Below, piece by piece: positions 23,749 through 32,945 of a stretch of DNA of 64,000 bases. The DNA is from an uncultured Bacteroidales bacterium (GTDB taxonomy: Bacteria > Bacteroidota > Bacteroidia > Bacteroidales > FEN-979): contig CAIRDP010000038.1 in NCBI GenBank assembly GCA_903877385.1, positions 1-64,000 of the forward strand. The letters are read 5' to 3'. The notes under the pieces are model-generated. The model was given only the letters and a program-made list of their open reading frames with translations. It did no database searches and was not told the DNA's origin. Numbering within the stretch: the first letter of the stretch is position 1; each line of letters starts with the position of its first letter. A program made the translations under genes and the position numbers.

Positions 23749-24254
23749 GAATTCAGCAAATCCCTGTAGATGTCAAAATTTTCCTGATCAAAACAAACAA
23801 AAGTAACTGTGACTGGAACGCTGTGGGAGGATAGGAAGTTCCTGGTTTCGCGAATTGCAATTTCCGCAGCGAGCTGTTTTGGGAAGTGGTATATCCCTGT
23901 GCTTATATTCGGGATGGCCACAGTATTGCATTCGTGCAGTTCGGCCTGTAAGAGAATGGACCTGTAACAGTTTGCAAGTTTTTCAGCTTCTTCGTTTTTT
24001 CCGCCCTTCCATACCGGGCCAACCGTATGAATGATGTATTTTGCATGCAGATGAAGACCCGGGGTAACCTTAGCTTCCCCGACTTCGCATCCGCCCAGCA
24101 GCCTGCAGATCTCTGCAAGACCAGGGCCTGCGGCACGGTGAATTGCCCCGTCAACACCGCCTCCTCCGAGGAGTGAGGAATTGGCTGCATTTACAACGGC
24201 ATCAACCGGCATGATAGTGATGTCACCCTGGATCAGTTTTATACGTTCTTCCAT
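23745..24254 (-). CDS. Macro-domain O-acetyl-ADP-ribose deacetylase
   Basis: 169 residues, single macro domain. The ADP-ribose-binding motifs are present: GDITIMPVDAVVNAANSSLL, GGGGVDGAIHRAAGP, and IPNISTGIYHFPKQLAA. The pattern matches the YmdB/MacroD class that removes acetyl from O-acetyl-ADP-ribose and mono-ADP-ribose from proteins. The length fits. The start codon overlaps the end of the inositol monophosphatase gene by 16 bases, so the two are translationally coupled. Confidence 0.93.
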   Translation of the reverse strand: MEERIKLIQGDITIMPVDAVVNAANSSLLGGGGVDGAIHRAAGPGLAEICRLLGGCEVGEAKVTPGLHLHAKYIIHTVGPVWKGGKNEEAEKLANCYRSILLQAELHECNTVAIPNISTGIYHFPKQLAAEIAIRETRNFLSSHSVPVTVTFVCFDQENFDIYRDLLNS

Positions 24255-25036
24255 AGTCTGAACAAGTTTTGAAATTCGTTATGAATTAAAGTATTACTAG
24301 CTATAATTTCTTTTCCAAAGATATAATTTTCCCCGCCCGAAAAATCAGAAATCCGCCCCCCTGCATTTTTCACAAGAAGCAAACCGGCTGCGACATCCCA
24401 TGCGCTTAATCCGTATTCATAAAAGCCGTCATATCTTCCGGCTGCAACATAAGCCAGGTCGGCAGCTGCAGACCCCAGCCTCCGGATGCCCCGGCTATGC
24501 TGCATCATATGCCTGAAAATGTCGAGATAATCTTCCATTCTCCCGTAATCGTGATACGGAAAGCCGGTTGCAAACAGGGAATCGGCAACTTTAGGGTTGC
24601 GTGACACCCTGATGACTTCTCCGTTTTTATATGAAAGTGCATCTTCCCAGGTATAGAAACATTCATCCAGGTTGACTTCGTAAACAACCCCGGCGATGAC
24701 CTTGTTGTTTTTCATGAGACCTATACTGACGCAGTACATTGGAACGCCATGAATGTAATTGGTTGTTCCGTCGAGAGGGTCAATAACCCAGGTGAATTCA
24801 GCCGTGCCCAGGCCAGGGCTTTCTTCTGCTATAAAACCTGAACCCGGAATGACCTTACCCAGTTTATCCATAATGCGGGCCTCGGATTCACGGTCAACAT
24901 AGGTCACAAAATTGTTGAAACTTTTCAACTCAATATCAGATGATTTTAGTTTCTTTATCTCGTTCCTCAGAAATCCACCTGCGTCAGTAGCAATGCTGCA
25001 GGTTTTACGGGTGATATCTTCAAGGTTTAGGGGCAT
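24239..25036 (-). CDS. suhB: Inositol monophosphatase family protein
   Basis: 265 residues. It has the two metal-binding motifs of the family: IDPLDGTTNYIHG (about 86-98) and WDVAAGLLLVKNAGG (about 218-232), plus EESPGLG. It hydrolyses myo-inositol-1-phosphate or related phosphates (CysQ or fructose-1,6-bisphosphatase activities cannot be excluded from sequence alone). It lies between mtaB (45 bases upstream) and the macro-domain gene. Confidence 0.9.
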   Translation of the reverse strand: MPLNLEDITRKTCSIATDAGGFLRNEIKKLKSSDIELKSFNNFVTYVDRESEARIMDKLGKVIPGSGFIAEESPGLGTAEFTWVIDPLDGTTNYIHGVPMYCVSIGLMKNNKVIAGVVYEVNLDECFYTWEDALSYKNGEVIRVSRNPKVADSLFATGFPYHDYGRMEDYLDIFRHMMQHSRGIRRLGSAAADLAYVAAGRYDGFYEYGLSAWDVAAGLLLVKNAGGRISDFSGGENYIFGKEIIASNTLIHNEFQNLFRLWKNV

Positions 25037-25081
25037 TGCAAAATTCTGAGACCGTGGTATGCTGAGTGGCTAAATTACGGA

Positions 25082-26371
25082 TTATTCCGATATGTAAACC
25101 CCCTGATCATCCATATCTTTCAGGACGACTTTCCTGATTTGATTTGACAGCAGGGGATCATATTTCGTTTTGACTTTTATATAGTTCCCTGTAAAACCAT
25201 GCATCCAGCCCTGCGAATTATCCGATTCAAAAAGGACCATTGCATCCCTGCCCAGGTTTTGGCTGTAAAAAGCCTGCTTTTTCAGTTCCGAGAGTTGATG
25301 GAGCCTCCTGCTCCTCTCTTTTTTAATCTTATCGGGAACTGTTTCACTGCTGAGTGAAGCCAGGGTGTTTTCCCTTTTCGAATAGGTGAAAACATGCATG
25401 TACGAAACCCTGAGTTGTTCCAGGTAATTGTATGTCTCATTAAAATCTTCATCCGATTCCCCGGGGAAGCCGACAATAACATCCGCTGCAATGCAGGACC
25501 ATGGAAGTTTCTGCCTGATCCTTTCGACCCTGCCTTCATACAGCCCGGTATTGTATCTGCGTTTCATAGCCTTCAGTATCTTGTCGGATCCCGATTGTAA
25601 AGGAATATGAAAGTGCGGCATGATTTTTTTTGAAGCAGCCACAAATTCAATGATCCCATCATCCAGCAGATCAGGTTCAATAGAAGAGATCCTTATTCTT
25701 GAAAGCCCATCCACATCCTCCAGCGCCCTGATGAGCCCAATGAAATCCTCGCCGTTTTGCCTCCCGAAATCACCAATGTTGACCCCGGTAAGTACAACTT
25801 CCTGTATCCCGTTCCTAACAATTTCACGGGCTGATTCAAGCACGTGTAAAATAGTATCGCTGCGGCTGTGGCCCCTGGCAAGCGGTATGGTACAGTAGGA
25901 ACAATAATAATCGCAACCGTCCTGGATCTTCAGGAATGAGCGGGTTCGGTCACCGTATGAAAAGGATGGTACAAAGCTGCTGTTCTCCATGATACCGGGC
26001 ATAAGCCCTCCATGATAGTCATGGTCCCTGAGTTTTTCAAGTTCCTCGGCAAGCCTGTACTTTGCAGTGTTGCCCAGGACCAGGTCAACACCTTCGATTA
26101 GCTTAAGTTCACCGGGTTTAAGTTCTGAGAAGCATCCGATCACTGCAATTTTCGCGTTGGGATTCAGCTTGTGGGCCTGGTGGATGGCCGCCCTGCATTT
26201 TTTTTCGGCCACGGCAGTCACAACACAGCTGCTGATCACATAGATGTCGGCAACTTCATGGTGTTCCCTGAGCAGGAACCCTTTTTCCCTGAGTTCACGG
26301 GATATGGAAGAGGCTTCGGCGAAGTTTACCTTGCAACCGAAATGGTGAAAGGCTACAGTGGTCTGAGTCAT
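25082..26371 (-). CDS. mtaB: tRNA (t6A37) methylthiotransferase MtaB
   Basis: 429 residues. An N-terminal UPF0004 domain (FHHFGCKVNFAEASSISREL, with further Cys in SSCVVTAVAEKKCR and VIGCFSE) binds one Fe4S4 cluster. A radical SAM domain has CDYYCSYCTIPLARG (CxxxCxxC). A C-terminal TRAM domain follows. MtaB converts t6A to ms2t6A at position 37 of ANN-decoding tRNAs. The GCKVNFAE wording separates it from MiaB and RimO. It leads an operon with suhB and the macro-domain gene. Confidence 0.94.
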   Translation of the reverse strand: MTQTTVAFHHFGCKVNFAEASSISRELREKGFLLREHHEVADIYVISSCVVTAVAEKKCRAAIHQAHKLNPNAKIAVIGCFSELKPGELKLIEGVDLVLGNTAKYRLAEELEKLRDHDYHGGLMPGIMENSSFVPSFSYGDRTRSFLKIQDGCDYYCSYCTIPLARGHSRSDTILHVLESAREIVRNGIQEVVLTGVNIGDFGRQNGEDFIGLIRALEDVDGLSRIRISSIEPDLLDDGIIEFVAASKKIMPHFHIPLQSGSDKILKAMKRRYNTGLYEGRVERIRQKLPWSCIAADVIVGFPGESDEDFNETYNYLEQLRVSYMHVFTYSKRENTLASLSSETVPDKIKKERSRRLHQLSELKKQAFYSQNLGRDAMVLFESDNSQGWMHGFTGNYIKVKTKYDPLLSNQIRKVVLKDMDDQGVYISE

Positions 26372-26413
26372 GGGGCAAAGGTAGCGAATACCGATATCCC
26401 TTCAGTCATTCAC

Positions 26414-27292
26414 TCACGACTTAAGATATTGCTGCAATAGGATCCCTGTAACGATCAGCGCCAGTCCGGCAAGGGTGGAAAGCAAAATTACTTCCCCTAC
26501 TGCAAAATGAATAATGATGAGTGAAATGAAAGGCGAGAGGTAGATCAGGTTGCTCACTTTGGCGGTGGTTTCTGAAAATTTCAGGGCATTGAGCCAAAGC
26601 ACGAATGTGATCCCCATTTCAAAAAGACCTATATATACGGCCCCCGCAAGACCCGTCCATGGCGGGATCCAGAAGTGCTTCGTAAGCGTAATCGTGATAA
26701 ATACATACAGTAACCCAAAACAGAAATTCAAAAAGAGCTTGCTTACAGCCTCCCTTTTATCTTTCATGTTGATGATCCAGTAAACCGCCCAGAAAACAGC
26801 GCTGCCCAGCGCAAGAAGAACTCCCGCCGGGCTTGTAAAGTGAAGTGACAGCAGGCGGCCATGCGTTGAAATCACCATGATGCCGAGGAAGCTGATGAAA
26901 ATCGCCAGGATACTCCACAGGCTGATCTTTTGCCCGAGCAGTGGTATTGACAGCAGTACAAGCACCAGCGGCCAGATATAATTCAGGGTCCCTGCTTCCT
27001 GCGCCTGCAGCATATTATATGCCCTGAGCAAAACAATATAATAAAGAAAGGGATTGAGCATTCCCATCACTGCCGACATGAGAATATCTGCGGATGTGAT
27101 CGCCCTCAGTAAGGGCAGTTTCCCCTGTACAAGCAGGATGACAAACAGGGTGATGCAGGCCACAATAGCCGAGAACAGCAGCAGCCCGAGGGGATCAAGG
27201 TAGCGCAGGCTCAGCTTAAAGGCCGATCCTATGGTCGACCAGCAGGCGACAGCCGAAAATGCGAACAGGTATGCTTTGCGTTGTGCTTTCAT
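26414..27292 (-). CDS. DMT-superfamily (EamA) transporter
   Basis: About 293 residues from the ATG at 27292 (MKAQRKAYLF); the longer open frame to 27475 lacks membrane segments and overlaps the carbamate kinase promoter and gene on the other strand, so I reject it. About ten transmembrane helices in two EamA repeats (AVACWSTIGSAFKLSLRYLD; VFWAVYWIINMKDKREAVSK). A substrate cannot be predicted; the family includes exporters of amino acids and metabolites. It is divergent from carbamate kinase. Confidence 0.9.
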   Translation of the reverse strand: MKAQRKAYLFAFSAVACWSTIGSAFKLSLRYLDPLGLLLFSAIVACITLFVILLVQGKLPLLRAITSADILMSAVMGMLNPFLYYIVLLRAYNMLQAQEAGTLNYIWPLVLVLLSIPLLGQKISLWSILAIFISFLGIMVISTHGRLLSLHFTSPAGVLLALGSAVFWAVYWIINMKDKREAVSKLFLNFCFGLLYVFITITLTKHFWIPPWTGLAGAVYIGLFEMGITFVLWLNALKFSETTAKVSNLIYLSPFISLIIIHFAVGEVILLSTLAGLALIVTGILLQQYLKS

Positions 27293-27353
27293 CCGGCTGC
27301 GAAGGTAAGAAAGATTGAAAAATGTCCTATTTTTGCAATATAAACCTCTAATT

Positions 27354-28298
27354 ATGAAAAAGCTTGCCGTAGTTGCTTTAGGTGGCAATGCCCTGCTCAG
27401 GTCCGACCAGAAAGGGACTATCGGAGAACAGGAAGCGAATGCGTACGCTACATCCGAAAGCCTTGTTAAGCTCATGAAACGCGATTACAACCTGGTGCTG
27501 ACCCATGGGAACGGCCCCCAGGTCGGGAATATCATGCTTGCCAACTCGGCCGGGCATAAGATGTTTGGGCTTCCCGAGATGCCTTTGGATATTTGTGTTG
27601 CATATTCACAAGGTTTTATAGGGTATATTATCGAGCAGCAACTTAAGAATGTGCTTGAGAAGTATGAAATGGAGAGGGATATCATCACGATAACCACACA
27701 GGTTCTGGTGAACAAAGACGATCCCGCTTTTCAGAATCCGACAAAACCCGTAGGCCCGTATTATACAAAGGAGGAAGCAGATAAAATCTCTGTCGATTCA
27801 AATTCAGTATTCAGGGAAGATCCCCGCGGCAGGGGATGGAGAAAAGTTGTGGCATCACCTAAACCCCTGGTAATCCTGAATAAGAAAACCATAGAGAAAA
27901 TTGCCAGGCAGGATAATCTTGTAATTGCCGTTGGTGGAGGAGGCATCCCGGTTTATTATGTTGAACCCGGCATACTGGAAGGAATTGATGCGGTTATCGA
28001 TAAAGACCTTGCTTCGGCACTCCTGGCTTCACAGATCAATGCTGATAAATTCTTTATCCTGACCGACGTCCCAAAGGTTTGTATCAATTTTAACACTCCC
28101 CAGGAGAGATCTCTTGATCGCCTGACCATAGCTGAGGGAAAAAGGTACCTGGAAGAAGGGCAGTTTCCCGACGGAAGCATGGGGCCCAAGATCAGGGCGG
28201 CAATTCACTTTGTCGAAAATTCAGGTAAGGATACCATCATCACCAAGACCACCATGCTCGGGATCGACAACGGGGGCACCAGGATCACCCTTGTTTAA
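27354..28298 (+). CDS. arcC: Carbamate kinase
   Basis: About 314 residues from the ATG at 27354 (KKLAVVALGGNALL); the upstream TTG at 27315 would add a non-conserved leader. Motifs: THGNGPQVGN (ATP/carbamate binding), VAVGGGGIPV, VIDKDLASALLA, and SMGPKIRAAIHFVE. The enzyme makes ATP from carbamoyl phosphate and ADP in fermentative arginine, agmatine or purine breakdown, which suits an anaerobe. No arginine deiminase gene is adjacent. A TANNTTTG-like box (TATTTTTG, 27328-27335) precedes it. Its 3' end overlaps the convergent TM1266-like gene by 14 bases. Confidence 0.95.
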   Translation: MKKLAVVALGGNALLRSDQKGTIGEQEANAYATSESLVKLMKRDYNLVLTHGNGPQVGNIMLANSAGHKMFGLPEMPLDICVAYSQGFIGYIIEQQLKNVLEKYEMERDIITITTQVLVNKDDPAFQNPTKPVGPYYTKEEADKISVDSNSVFREDPRGRGWRKVVASPKPLVILNKKTIEKIARQDNLVIAVGGGGIPVYYVEPGILEGIDAVIDKDLASALLASQINADKFFILTDVPKVCINFNTPQERSLDRLTIAEGKRYLEEGQFPDGSMGPKIRAAIHFVENSGKDTIITKTTMLGIDNGGTRITLV

Positions 28299-28545
28299 AA
28301 ACCATCTTCTTTACTTCTATCCCCTCGATCAGAAGGAGTTCATTTTCCAGCTTAAGGAACTCAGTGGCATCCCCGTATAATTCAAGCAGAATAAGCCCGC
28401 AGCCTGCACAGGCAGAGGGATCTGTACTATGCAGGCCAAGCCTTGTACGTATGGAACAGCCGAACTTGGCCAGAACATTCTGTACCAGGGCAACCGAACC
28501 TTTCCTGTCGCTGATGTTAATTCCTAATACCCAGGTTTCTTTCAT
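28285..28545 (-). CDS. TM1266-like hydrogenase-system regulator (copy 1)
   Basis: About 86 residues from the ATG at 28545 (KETWVLGINISDRKGSV). Ferredoxin-like fold in the iron-only-hydrogenase-system-regulator family: VLGINISDR, then LVQNVLAKFGCSIRTRLGLH, then GLILLELYGDATEFLKLENE. It is related to the copy at 30228-30485, which reads IIGLLISDR and SRLGFHEV at the same places. This copy has an extra CAGC motif. TM1266 proteins are small regulators that occur next to [FeFe]-hydrogenase genes; their exact action is unknown. It directly follows the sensor kinase gene (28563-30209) in an operon ending here. Confidence 0.82.
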   Translation of the reverse strand: MKETWVLGINISDRKGSVALVQNVLAKFGCSIRTRLGLHSTDPSACAGCGLILLELYGDATEFLKLENELLLIEGIEVKKMVFKQG

Positions 28546-28562
28546 ATCTTTTATAATTTGGC

Positions 28563-30209
28563 TTAAAAACATGGAACCTCAATCGATGCCGAGACCCCTC
28601 CGTTCGTTGTAAAACTGATACTGCCGTCAAGCTGCTCAACAAGAAGCCTGATGATAAACATTCCAAGCGAATCCTGTTTGTCGAAGTCAAAACCATCGGG
28701 AAGGCCAACTCCGTTATCGGAGATATTCAGAGTGAAGCTGTCGGGATTGTCTTTTCTCAGTATTATTTTAAGGATACCGTCATATTTACCAGGGAAAGCA
28801 TATTTGTATGCATTTGTTAGCAGTTCATTCGTAATCAAACCAAGAGGAAGAGCCGTTTCAATATTTACCAGGATATCCTCGAGACGCATATCCAGTTTAA
28901 TTTTATGCCCGCTGAAAGTACCCGAAATGATCGATACCAGGGAGTTTATATAGTTTGAAAGAGGTATTTTATCCAGGTTCTCGCTGCGGTACAGGTGTTC
29001 GTGTATAAGGGTCATCGACCTGATCCTAAGTTCAATATCCCGGATAACCCTCTGGAATTCAGGGTCGGGATTTTTTCTTCCCTGCAAACTCAGGAGGCTG
29101 ATCACAATAGCCAGGTTGTTTTTTACCCTGTGATGGATCTCCTTCAGCATCACCGCTTTGGTCTCTGAATTCCGGAGTTTGAGATCTTCAATCTCTTTCT
29201 CTTTTGACCTGTCGCGTGTAACCACCATGACCTGCTCCACCTTGTTGTTACGGAACATGGGGATTTTTCGTATTTCCACGAAAACCTGTTTGGACCCGAA
29301 TTTAAAGCTCAGCTCACCAAAGGATATCCTGCCTGTTTCAAATACAGTTCTGACATCGTTAATTTCTTCATCCTTTATGTATGGGAATGAATCGGCAATG
29401 TTCAAACCGGTAAGGTCGCCGTACAGTCCGGCTTCAATTGCAACCTGCTTCAGTGTGGAATTCAGCATGATAATATTCAATTCCCTGTCAACGACAAAAA
29501 CCCAGTCGGGAAAGGAATCCAGGGCTTCGTGATACTGGCGTTCGGAACGTGCAAGTTCATCCTCGGCTTCCTTGCGTTCCTTAACCTCGAGAACCAGCTT
29601 GTGGTAATTTTCGGTGAGAGCTTTCTGGTGAAGGAAGTTCTTCCAGTTAAGGCTCTGGAAAATATATGAAATAAAAAACCCGAGTGAAGTAACTGATACA
29701 ACAAAGAACAACTGGTTCGTAAAAAGGAATGGAAGAGTATAGCTATGGTTGAACACTGAGGCCAGGAGGTATGAGAGCAGTTGTATGGCATTCAGGATGA
29801 TGAGGTCCCTGAAGCGGATGCGGTAAAAAGTATGCATGCCAATCATCACAAGCATTACCCAGGCATAGAAGTAATTATAACCGGGGCTGGTAATATCGGA
29901 AGTGACCCCCACGAAATAGATCACCATGCAGGAAAAAATATTAGTGCCTAAAAAGATAAATGTGAGGTGATTTCCCAGTGGTTTAATGAAAATAGCCACA
30001 AGGGAGATGATCAGGCAGGGAGCCACCAGCCCGAATTTTAAAAAATATTGCTGATCTGGATTATTTCCGAAAAATAATTTGTTTACAGCTGCATAGCTTA
30101 CAAAAAGCAGGAGAGTGACAGAGAGGCCGACCTTCATACTTGGAATCGAGGAAGACAGGTAAAATTCCTGGAATTCCTTGTCCAATTCTTTACGTGATTT
30201 CTGCTCCAT
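28563..30209 (-). CDS. Membrane sensor histidine kinase, PAS + HisKA_2
   Basis: 548 residues. About six transmembrane helices (about 28-180), a coiled coil, one PAS domain (about 225-340: SFPDWVFVVDRELNIIMLNS), HisKA_2 with phospho-acceptor His near 359 (LKEIHHRVKNN) and an HATPase_c (TNELLTNAYKYAFPG, ISDNGVGLPDGFD). HisKA_2 kinases often pair with stand-alone receivers. No regulator gene is adjacent. It lies between two TM1266-like genes and downstream of hydG, so hydrogenase-related or redox sensing is plausible (inference). Confidence 0.92.
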   Translation of the reverse strand: MEQKSRKELDKEFQEFYLSSSIPSMKVGLSVTLLLFVSYAAVNKLFFGNNPDQQYFLKFGLVAPCLIISLVAIFIKPLGNHLTFIFLGTNIFSCMVIYFVGVTSDITSPGYNYFYAWVMLVMIGMHTFYRIRFRDLIILNAIQLLSYLLASVFNHSYTLPFLFTNQLFFVVSVTSLGFFISYIFQSLNWKNFLHQKALTENYHKLVLEVKERKEAEDELARSERQYHEALDSFPDWVFVVDRELNIIMLNSTLKQVAIEAGLYGDLTGLNIADSFPYIKDEEINDVRTVFETGRISFGELSFKFGSKQVFVEIRKIPMFRNNKVEQVMVVTRDRSKEKEIEDLKLRNSETKAVMLKEIHHRVKNNLAIVISLLSLQGRKNPDPEFQRVIRDIELRIRSMTLIHEHLYRSENLDKIPLSNYINSLVSIISGTFSGHKIKLDMRLEDILVNIETALPLGLITNELLTNAYKYAFPGKYDGILKIILRKDNPDSFTLNISDNGVGLPDGFDFDKQDSLGMFIIRLLVEQLDGSISFTTNGGVSASIEVPCF

Positions 30210-30227
30210 CTCTGATTCTTTGCAGTC

Positions 30228-30485
30228 TCAGGTTTTAAATATCATATGCTGAACTTCCAGACCGCCTATTTCCTTCAGTTTTTCTTCAAAGCGGTCAAAT
30301 TCGGCAGGTTCTCCCGAAAGCTGCAGTATGATCACAGCCATCCGGCTGCAGACATCCTCACTCACTTCATGAAAGCCCAATCTTGATTTAATTATATGTG
30401 CAAACTCTGTAAGCACTCCCTGGGTAAGGCCTGCTTCCTTGATACGATCTGAAATCAGCAGCCCGATGATTCGAATTTCTTTCAT
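30228..30485 (-). CDS. TM1266-like hydrogenase-system regulator (copy 2)
   Basis: 85 residues. Matches the family by KEIRIIGLLISDRIKEAG, the VLTEFAHIIKSRLGFHEV segment and AVIILQLSGEPAEFDRFEE. It starts 9 bases after the hydG stop and precedes the sensor kinase. The adjacency to hydG is the usual family context, supporting the call. Unlike copy 1 it has no CAGC pair; it has a single Cys (VCSRM). Confidence 0.85.
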   Translation of the reverse strand: MKEIRIIGLLISDRIKEAGLTQGVLTEFAHIIKSRLGFHEVSEDVCSRMAVIILQLSGEPAEFDRFEEKLKEIGGLEVQHMIFKT

Positions 30486-30494
30486 AAATCAAAC

Positions 30495-31883
30495 TTAAAA
30501 ATAAAGGTCCCGTTTTCCTGCTTTCACCTGTTCGATTTTTCCGATCAGGTCGGCCCTGGAAGAATCCTTTTCCATTTCATCAAGTTTTTTCTGTATGAGC
30601 AGATAACCTTTCTCCTTTGTTGCAGCCGGGGCGTAATCCTCAAGGTATTCGGCCAGGGTAAGCATGGCGTTTGGCTGGCAGAAGCGTTTAATGAAGCCGG
30701 GAACTGAGAATTCCATAAAATGTTCCCCTGTACGCCCCCTGCGGTAACATGAAGTACAGAATGAAGGGATATAATCATGCTCTATTAGTTCATCCATGAT
30801 CTCGTTCAGGCTTCTGCTGTCGTTGATCTGGAACTGTTCCAGGTCGATGTCCTGGGCTTCGGCCTGATCTTTTTTCGAGTACCCGCCCAATTCAATATTG
30901 GTTCCCCCGTCGATCTGTGAAACACCGAACTGCATTATCTCATCCCTGATAGATCCAGGTTCCCTGGCTGTAAGGATCAGCCCGGTATAGGGAACTGCGA
31001 GCCTGAGGATGGCTACAAGCCTTGTAAAATGCTCATCACTCACAAGGTGAGATTTGCTGATATTAAGTTCCGAAGCATATTGTATCCTTGGGAAAGAGAT
31101 CGTATGAGGCCCCACGTTATACACCGCCTCGAAATGATTGGTATGCCTGATCAGCCCCAGGACTTCAAACCTCCAGTCGTACAAACCGAACAGGGCGCCT
31201 ATGCCTACATCGTCAATCCCTGCTTCCTGTGCGCGGTCCAGGGCGGTCAGCCTCCACTCGAAATTCCTTTTTATCCCGCCCAGGTGTACTTTTGCATAAG
31301 TCTCTTCATGGTAGGTTTCCTGAAATACCTGGTAAGTGCCGATCTTTGCATCCTTGATGATGCGGAAACCGTCAATGTCCATCGGGGCCGCGTTGATGTT
31401 GACCCTGCGGATCTCCCCCGGGCCGCTCCTCACCGAATAAACGGTACGCACGGTGTCGGCAATAAACTTCGCATCGTAGGTGGGATGCTCACCGTAAACA
31501 AGGATAAGACGTTTATGGCCGGCATCCTCCAGTGCCTGCACCTGGGCAACCAGTTCCTCGTTGGTAAGGGTAATCCGCTTAATGGCTTTGTTGGTCGACT
31601 TGAATCCGCAGTAGGCACATTTATTGATACAGCGGTTCCCGATATAAAGGGGGGCGAAAAGAACTATCCTTTGTCCGTAAACCTTTTCTTTAAGGGATTT
31701 CGCTCCCTGCTTGATCTCTTCGACCAATTCAGGATCGGAAGCCTGGACCAGCATAGCGGTTTCTTCAAGCGTAAGCCTCTGTTTATCGAGCGATTTGGCA
31801 ATGATGTTTCTGACTCCCTCTTTTGTTGGCCTGGCATTGTTGATGAAACCCCATAGCTCATCAGAGTCTATAAAGGATTTCAT
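30495..31883 (-). CDS. hydG: [FeFe]-hydrogenase maturase HydG
   Basis: About 462 residues from the ATG at 31883 (KSFIDSDELW); starts at 31925 and 31961 are possible but less like the family. Radical SAM motif CINKCAYCGF (CxxxCxxC), the tyrosine-lyase core, and a C-terminal second cluster motif CTSCYRRGRTGEHFM. HydG cleaves tyrosine to give CO and CN- ligands of the H-cluster. The ThiH-like paralogue is excluded by the CTSCY motif. HydE, HydF and the hydrogenase itself are not in the window. HydG implies H2 metabolism and an anaerobic life-style. Confidence 0.95.
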   Translation of the reverse strand: MKSFIDSDELWGFINNARPTKEGVRNIIAKSLDKQRLTLEETAMLVQASDPELVEEIKQGAKSLKEKVYGQRIVLFAPLYIGNRCINKCAYCGFKSTNKAIKRITLTNEELVAQVQALEDAGHKRLILVYGEHPTYDAKFIADTVRTVYSVRSGPGEIRRVNINAAPMDIDGFRIIKDAKIGTYQVFQETYHEETYAKVHLGGIKRNFEWRLTALDRAQEAGIDDVGIGALFGLYDWRFEVLGLIRHTNHFEAVYNVGPHTISFPRIQYASELNISKSHLVSDEHFTRLVAILRLAVPYTGLILTAREPGSIRDEIMQFGVSQIDGGTNIELGGYSKKDQAEAQDIDLEQFQINDSRSLNEIMDELIEHDYIPSFCTSCYRRGRTGEHFMEFSVPGFIKRFCQPNAMLTLAEYLEDYAPAATKEKGYLLIQKKLDEMEKDSSRADLIGKIEQVKAGKRDLYF

Positions 31884-32014
31884 CCTTTGATCTTTTATCT
31901 TCAGTTTCTCAGGTTTAAACAGCATATGCAATAATTTTTGGGATGAAATCCCGTACTGCAAAGGTAATGAAAATAGTAAAGGGCGGGTAGTGAATTGCGT
32001 GTACGGGGTAGCGG

Positions 32015-32902
32015 TTACCGGGGTTTATTCCTTTCTGAAAGATATACCCCTCCAATGACCACGAGGATCCCGCTGACCTTTTGAACGGTAAAGGGTTCGG
32101 CAATGAGGAGCCATGAGAAAAATGCCGTAAATACAGGGATCAGGTTGGAATATATGTTGGCTTTGCTGATGCCTATTTCCTTTATGGTTTTGGCAAAGAA
32201 AACAAAGGCAAGTGAAGATGCTAATATACTCAGGAAAAGGAATGAGGAAATGATCCCGGGATCCAGGCGAACTGTGTTTAACCTGGCCCTCTCAAACACC
32301 AGGAATAACGGCAGAAACAGGCAGGCGCCAATAACATTCTGCCAGGCTACAAGGGTCACGGGTGAATATCTCTGGGTGAGTTTCTTCAGAAATACTGAAA
32401 ACACAAGAGATGAAAGAACCGCCCCGAAGAGGAAAAGCACCCCTTTGCCTTCACCTGAGAGTGAAAATTTCCTTGAAACAAGCATTATAGCAACCCCTGA
32501 AAAGGAAATAAAAATCCCGAAGATGTTCAGCCTGGATATTTTTTCCCTGAACGTGAGCCAGGCTACAAGAGGGGAAAATACCGGGATGGTCGCTATAATG
32601 ACGCTGGCTATGGTTGCCGAAGTAAACTTCAATCCGAAGTTTTCACCAAGAAAATAAAGAAAGGGGTTAAATACTGCACTCCCGAGGATCAGCCAGGTAT
32701 CTTTAAGTCGGATCCTTTCGAACCGCCCCGATACTATCATCAGCAAAAACAGGAATGTGGAGGAAATCAGCAGCCGGATAAAAATAATGGTGACAGGCTG
32801 AAAATAGATGAGCAGCCTGCTTGTCCACACAAACGACATGCCCCAGAACAGCATGGCTGCCAAAGCGTAAAAATGCACCGGTACCTTAAACCCTTTCACC
32901 AT
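32015..32902 (-). CDS. DMT-superfamily (EamA) transporter
   Basis: About 295 residues from the ATG at 32902 (VKGFKVPVHFYALAAMLFWG); the longer frame to 33013 runs into the divergent sigma-factor gene. Ten predicted transmembrane helices in two EamA repeats (AMLFWGMSFVWTSRLLIYF; LVAWQNVIGACLFLP). It is not a close relative of the DMT transporter at 26414, and the substrate cannot be predicted. Gene order is divergent to the ECF sigma factor. Confidence 0.9.
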   Translation of the reverse strand: MVKGFKVPVHFYALAAMLFWGMSFVWTSRLLIYFQPVTIIFIRLLISSTFLFLLMIVSGRFERIRLKDTWLILGSAVFNPFLYFLGENFGLKFTSATIASVIIATIPVFSPLVAWLTFREKISRLNIFGIFISFSGVAIMLVSRKFSLSGEGKGVLFLFGAVLSSLVFSVFLKKLTQRYSPVTLVAWQNVIGACLFLPLFLVFERARLNTVRLDPGIISSFLFLSILASSLAFVFFAKTIKEIGISKANIYSNLIPVFTAFFSWLLIAEPFTVQKVSGILVVIGGVYLSERNKPR

Positions 32903-32945
32903 CTGCAAAATTAGAATTTTTAAAATCAGTGTAACATTTAGTACC

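Noticed and set aside
27293-27475. N-terminal extension of the DMT transporter
   Set aside because: Not membrane-like and overlaps the divergent carbamate kinase start; the ATG at 27292 gives the normal length.
31029-31856. Plus-strand open frame of 275 codons opposite hydG
   Set aside because: Antisense to a highly conserved gene; no domain pattern.
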